Both the position numbers and the translations under genes were made by a program. A stretch of DNA of 64,000 nt from Methylibium sp035476815 (lineage in GTDB: Bacteria; Pseudomonadota; Gammaproteobacteria; Burkholderiales; Burkholderiaceae_C): contig DATILD010000023.1 of NCBI GenBank assembly GCA_035476815.1, positions 1 to 64,000 on the forward strand, in the 5' to 3' direction. This document shows, in pieces, positions 61,186 through 64,000 of the stretch (positions are counted from its first letter, which is position 1; each line of letters begins with the position of its first letter). The notes below the pieces were generated by a model, which did not search any database, was not told the origin of the DNA, and was given only the letters and a program-made list of their open reading frames with translations.

Positions 61186-62148
61186 TCACTGCATGAACCT
61201 CTTGTCGATCACGAGCATCTCGCTCACGGTCCGGCGGTGGAGATCCCGCAGGCCGGGCAGCCGCCCCAGCAGTTCGCTGACATAGAGCCTCGGCCCGAAC
61301 CGGTCGATCCGGAAGCGGTGCCGGACCATGCGATCGTGCAAGCTCAGCAGCGCCGCCGCCGGCCACGCGAGCTGCGACGCATGCGAGCCGCTGCGCTCGT
61401 AGCCGCGTCGGACCATCAGGTCACCCGCGCGCGTGCACACCAAGCCCTGATCACGCGGGCTCATCGTGCGGCGCCATTGGTCTGCGAAGCGGGCAGACGG
61501 TGGCGCATAGCTGCTACCGGACAGGTCGAGCATGCGCGGGTCGAAGCTCAGGCCGAGGAACGCGGCGACGCGCGTCAACTCGCGCTGCGGCTCGGCGACG
61601 AGCTGCTCGAAGCGCACTTCGATGAACTGGTCCTCGGTCAGGCGGGGCCGCAGGCGCTCCCAACTGCGCTCGGCGCGGAGCCAGGGCTTCAGGCCGTGGT
61701 AGACGTTGCCGGCCCACCCCATGCCAATCGCCGAACGCGCGCAGTCGCGCGGATCGCGCAGCAGGTGGATGAAGCGTGCCTCCGGGAAGATCTCGTGCGC
61801 GCTGAGGAAGCCGCGATGGACGCACAGGGCGAGCACCTTGTCGTCCACGGCGAAACGCGCCGCATGCGCGCGCAGCCGGGCGCTCGTCGACGCGGCCGGC
61901 GCCATCTCCAGTCCCTGCATGAGGAAGCCGTAGTGTTCCTGCAGGAAGGCGTCGAGGCTCTCCTGATCGATCCCGGCCGCCGCCGCCGCACCGCCGTCCT
62001 CGCCCAAGGCGTCGAACAGGTAGTCGAACTCGCCGGGGCAGTCGATCGACGGGTGCCGGGCAAGCATCAGGGACAACAACGTCGACCCGGAACGCAGCGC
62101 GCCGGCGACGAAGACGAGCGGCCGCGCGGGCGCGAATGCCGGCTCCAT
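61186..62148 (-). CDS. PAPS-dependent sulfotransferase family protein
   Basis: A 320-residue sulfotransferase. The 5'-phosphosulfate loop is VAGALRSGSTLLSLML near the N terminus and the 3'-phosphate motif RFIHLLRDPRDCARSA near 135. FIEVRFEQLVAEPQREL and the conserved W/R positions later also fit. It would move sulfate from PAPS to a hydroxyl of the polymer or a glycolipid. ATG 62148 is preferred over GTG 62151. It lies between the flippase (164-base gap) and the G8 upstream region. Confidence 0.87.
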   Translation of the reverse strand: MEPAFAPARPLVFVAGALRSGSTLLSLMLARHPSIDCPGEFDYLFDALGEDGGAAAAAGIDQESLDAFLQEHYGFLMQGLEMAPAASTSARLRAHAARFAVDDKVLALCVHRGFLSAHEIFPEARFIHLLRDPRDCARSAIGMGWAGNVYHGLKPWLRAERSWERLRPRLTEDQFIEVRFEQLVAEPQRELTRVAAFLGLSFDPRMLDLSGSSYAPPSARFADQWRRTMSPRDQGLVCTRAGDLMVRRGYERSGSHASQLAWPAAALLSLHDRMVRHRFRIDRFGPRLYVSELLGRLPGLRDLHRRTVSEMLVIDKRFMQ

Positions 62149-62315
62149 CACGCTGCGGGCGCGGGCGCTCCGGCCCCCGCGATCGTCCCCGACCTGCCAC
62201 CAGGCATCACCATCATCAAGCTCGATCTTCCTTCATAGGAAGCGGCGCTGCGCCGCATGGACTGAACGATGCCGAATGCGGCGCAGCCGCCACCATCGCC
62301 GACACCGCCCTGCTG

Positions 62316-63650
62316 TCAGTGCGATGTCAACATGATACGTTGACCCAATTGCGCCATCTCGAATGCCGTCGCGAAAACCGCCGCGGCGTACGCGAACCTG
62401 AACCCCTCGTACCGGAAGCTCAGCAAGTGGCTCCGGCGCTGGACGACGAGGTACGCGATCAGCGCGCCGAGGGGCTCCGAGGCCACGCCGATCACGAAGC
62501 CATCGAACCCGCCGGCCATATACCCGAGCAGGCTGGCCGGGACCACCCAAGCGAGCCGGAGCACGTTGCCGATCAGACCCATGTGGACGTGGCCGATCGC
62601 CAACAGGACGGCTTCGGACGAACTGGCCAGCGCGACCAGCACGCTGCGCACCGAGAAGGCCTGGAGGATGAACCCTGCCTCGTGGTAGCGGTGATCGAAA
62701 GCCACTTCGACCAGCAGCGGAGCCAGCCCGCCGACCCCGGCGGGCACGGCGAGGATCAGTGCATGGAACCGCACGCTGCCCTGGTAGTAGTGGTGCGCCA
62801 GGCTGCCGGGATCGCGCCGGAAGGCCTCGGCACACCGCGGGAACAGAACGGTACGGGCGAGCCGCACGAGTCGGCCGTCGACGATCTGGATGATGTTCAG
62901 CGCAAGGCCGTACAGGCCCAGCTGACGCAAGTCGAAGAACTTGAGGAAGACGCCCTTGTCGTACTGCGTCATCAGCAGCGTCACGATGCTCGACGGCAGC
63001 ACGAACTTGGTGATCTGGAACAGGTCGGCGGCGGCCGCGCGGTCGATCTGGATGCGCGGACGGTGCTCGCGGTAGAAGCAGTGGCTCAGCGACGTCATCA
63101 GCAGCCGATGCACGATCATGCCGATGACGATCGCGTAATGGTTGCGCAGCAGCAGCGCGAGTCCGATCGACATCGCCGTGGTCACGGTCACGGCGAACAG
63201 CTCGCACAGGTTGAACAGGCTCGACCGCTGACGACGGATCGCCAGCATGAAAGCCATCGACTCGAGCCCGTCGATGACGAAGCACACCGAGTACAGCCGC
63301 AGCGCGGGCGCGAGCTCGGGCGCACCGTAGAAGTCGGCCAGCCAGGGCGCCAGCAACAACAGCAGCGTCGCATTGATGCAACCACGGATCAGCCGCAGCG
63401 TCCACGCGGTGTTGATGTACGCCGGCTCTTCGGCCTTCTCGTGGCGCACCATCAGCGTCATCGCGCCGAGGTCCGACATCATGTCGAGCACGAAGGCGAT
63501 GGCCGCGATCATGCTCACGATCCCGTAGGCCTCGGGATAGAGGATGCGCGTCGTGATGACGCTGCTGCCGAACTTGATGAGCCCGATCGCCGCGAAACTG
63601 TAGGTTGCGGTGAACAGCTCGCCGCGCATGCCACGCAGATGCAGCTTCAA
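62316..63650 (-). CDS. Oligosaccharide flippase, Wzx/PST family
   Basis: A 444-residue membrane protein with about 12 predicted helices, of the polysaccharide-transport flippase group. It would move lipid-linked repeat units to the periplasmic face. The opening GELFTATYSFAAIGLIKFGSSVITTRILYPEAYGIV is shared by this family. TTG 63650 is taken as the start because a strong AGGGAGG lies nine bases upstream; ATG 63629 lacks one. No Wzy polymerase is recognised in the window. Confidence 0.88.
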   Translation of the reverse strand: MKLHLRGMRGELFTATYSFAAIGLIKFGSSVITTRILYPEAYGIVSMIAAIAFVLDMMSDLGAMTLMVRHEKAEEPAYINTAWTLRLIRGCINATLLLLLAPWLADFYGAPELAPALRLYSVCFVIDGLESMAFMLAIRRQRSSLFNLCELFAVTVTTAMSIGLALLLRNHYAIVIGMIVHRLLMTSLSHCFYREHRPRIQIDRAAAADLFQITKFVLPSSIVTLLMTQYDKGVFLKFFDLRQLGLYGLALNIIQIVDGRLVRLARTVLFPRCAEAFRRDPGSLAHHYYQGSVRFHALILAVPAGVGGLAPLLVEVAFDHRYHEAGFILQAFSVRSVLVALASSSEAVLLAIGHVHMGLIGNVLRLAWVVPASLLGYMAGGFDGFVIGVASEPLGALIAYLVVQRRSHLLSFRYEGFRFAYAAAVFATAFEMAQLGQRIMLTSH

Positions 63651-63659
63651 TCGGGTCGG

Positions 63660-63666
63660 CCTCCCT
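63660..63666 (-). promoter_or_regulatory. Ribosome binding site deciding the flippase start
   Basis: On the minus strand this reads AGGGAGG, nine bases before TTG 63650. It is the clearest ribosome site in the right part of the window and supports the rare start codon. Confidence 0.65.
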
Positions 63667-63794
63667 GCCGCGCCGCCTGGGCATTCATGTGTAGTCGATC
63701 CGCCCGCTGCCCTCGCGGGTCCGTCGCGACAGTCCGAATTGGAGCATGACTTGCCTCTGGGCGAACGGCTCGACCGGGGGCGGCCGCCGGCCGA

Positions 63795-64000
63795 TCAATT
63801 CACCATCGCCCGGCCGCCGACCGTCCCGACGGCGCCGCCCGGATTCGCCACCACGCTGAACTGCTTGCGCAGCCGACCCAGCGGCCGCTCGATGCCGTGG
63901 TAGAGCAGCGCCGCCGCGGCCACGGTGAACACCGCGGCGGTGGGCGCCATGACGGCGAAGGCGCTGCCGACGCTCGCCTTGGCCAGGGCCAGCATCGACG
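63795..64000 (-). CDS. Acyltransferase family 3 protein, C-terminal end
   Basis: Only about 67 C-terminal residues are inside the window. A hydrophobic helix (AFAVMAPTAAVFTVAAAALLYHGIERPLGRL) ends in the H-x3-ERP motif that closes OafA-type membrane acyltransferases. It would add acetyl or similar groups to the polysaccharide. The gene begins beyond the right edge and runs toward the flippase, 144 bases away. Confidence 0.6.
   Translation of the reverse strand, partial: SMLALAKASVGSAFAVMAPTAAVFTVAAAALLYHGIERPLGRLRKQFSVVANPGGAVGTVGGRAMVN

Overview
The window is uniformly GC-rich, densely coding DNA from a betaproteobacterium, most likely Burkholderiales of the Rubrivivax/Leptothrix/Ideonella type. 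Evidence for this is the run fmdB-type zinc ribbon, DUF502, aspS, nudB, endonuclease/exonuclease/phosphatase, clsB (a familiar Burkholderiales order), the ubiJ-ubiB pair, and exopolysaccharide genes of the EpsL/EpsI exosortase-linked kind. The assignment rests on gene order and protein character, not on a database search. No tRNA, rRNA, CRISPR array, transposase or integrase was recognised.

Bases 1-17800 are housekeeping: the end of an ABC transporter ATPase, an S41 C-terminal processing protease with a clear intrinsic terminator, a MoeB/ThiF E1-like enzyme, a LOG-family protein, arginase, a small lipoprotein, a secreted nuclease, folE followed at once by a BLUF photoreceptor, a 2-oxoglutarate oxygenase, clsB, an EEP-family protein, nudB, aspS, DUF502, FmdB-like, a sodium:solute symporter and ubiJ-ubiB.

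Bases 17978-63650 form one large accessory locus that mixes exopolysaccharide genes with assembly-line chemistry. (a) A rightward operon, 17978-34679, holds the polyprenyl-phosphate sugar transferase, EpsL barrel, a PQQ-type dehydrogenase-like protein, a free acyl carrier protein, a GH2 enzyme, a double alpha/beta hydrolase, an acyl-CoA-dehydrogenase homologue, an aminoacyl:carrier-protein ligase (a class II aminoacyl-tRNA synthetase relative), a DUF1839 protein, two Gfo/Idh/MocA oxidoreductases and two glycosyltransferases. (b) A leftward operon, 51270-34676, holds an SGNH-like protein, an NRPS (formyltransferase-like, partial condensation, adenylation with inserted luciferase-like monooxygenase, PCP), a one-module PKS with thioesterase, a crotonyl-CoA carboxylase/reductase-like enzyme, two tandem GT2 enzymes and a phosphopantetheinyl transferase. 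(c) A second rightward operon, 51525-57842, holds a GNAT-like protein, an AurF-type diiron N-oxygenase, a free ACP, a free adenylation enzyme, a WecG-type glycosyltransferase, a polysaccharide deacetylase and EpsI. (d) The right end has a large G8-domain lipoprotein, a sulfotransferase, a flippase and the edge of an acyltransferase, all leftward.

My reading (inference) is that three carrier-protein pathways, all served by one local phosphopantetheinyl transferase, make acyl or aminoacyl groups, or a small lipopeptide, that end up on or travel with a cell-surface polysaccharide. Many genes overlap by 4-8 bases, so the operons look translationally coupled. Operons (a) and (b) converge so tightly that their two stop codons share one CTAG. 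The least described part is the ACP / ACAD-like / aminoacyl:CP ligase / DUF1839 set inside a polysaccharide operon. The exosortase expected beside EpsI is not in the window.
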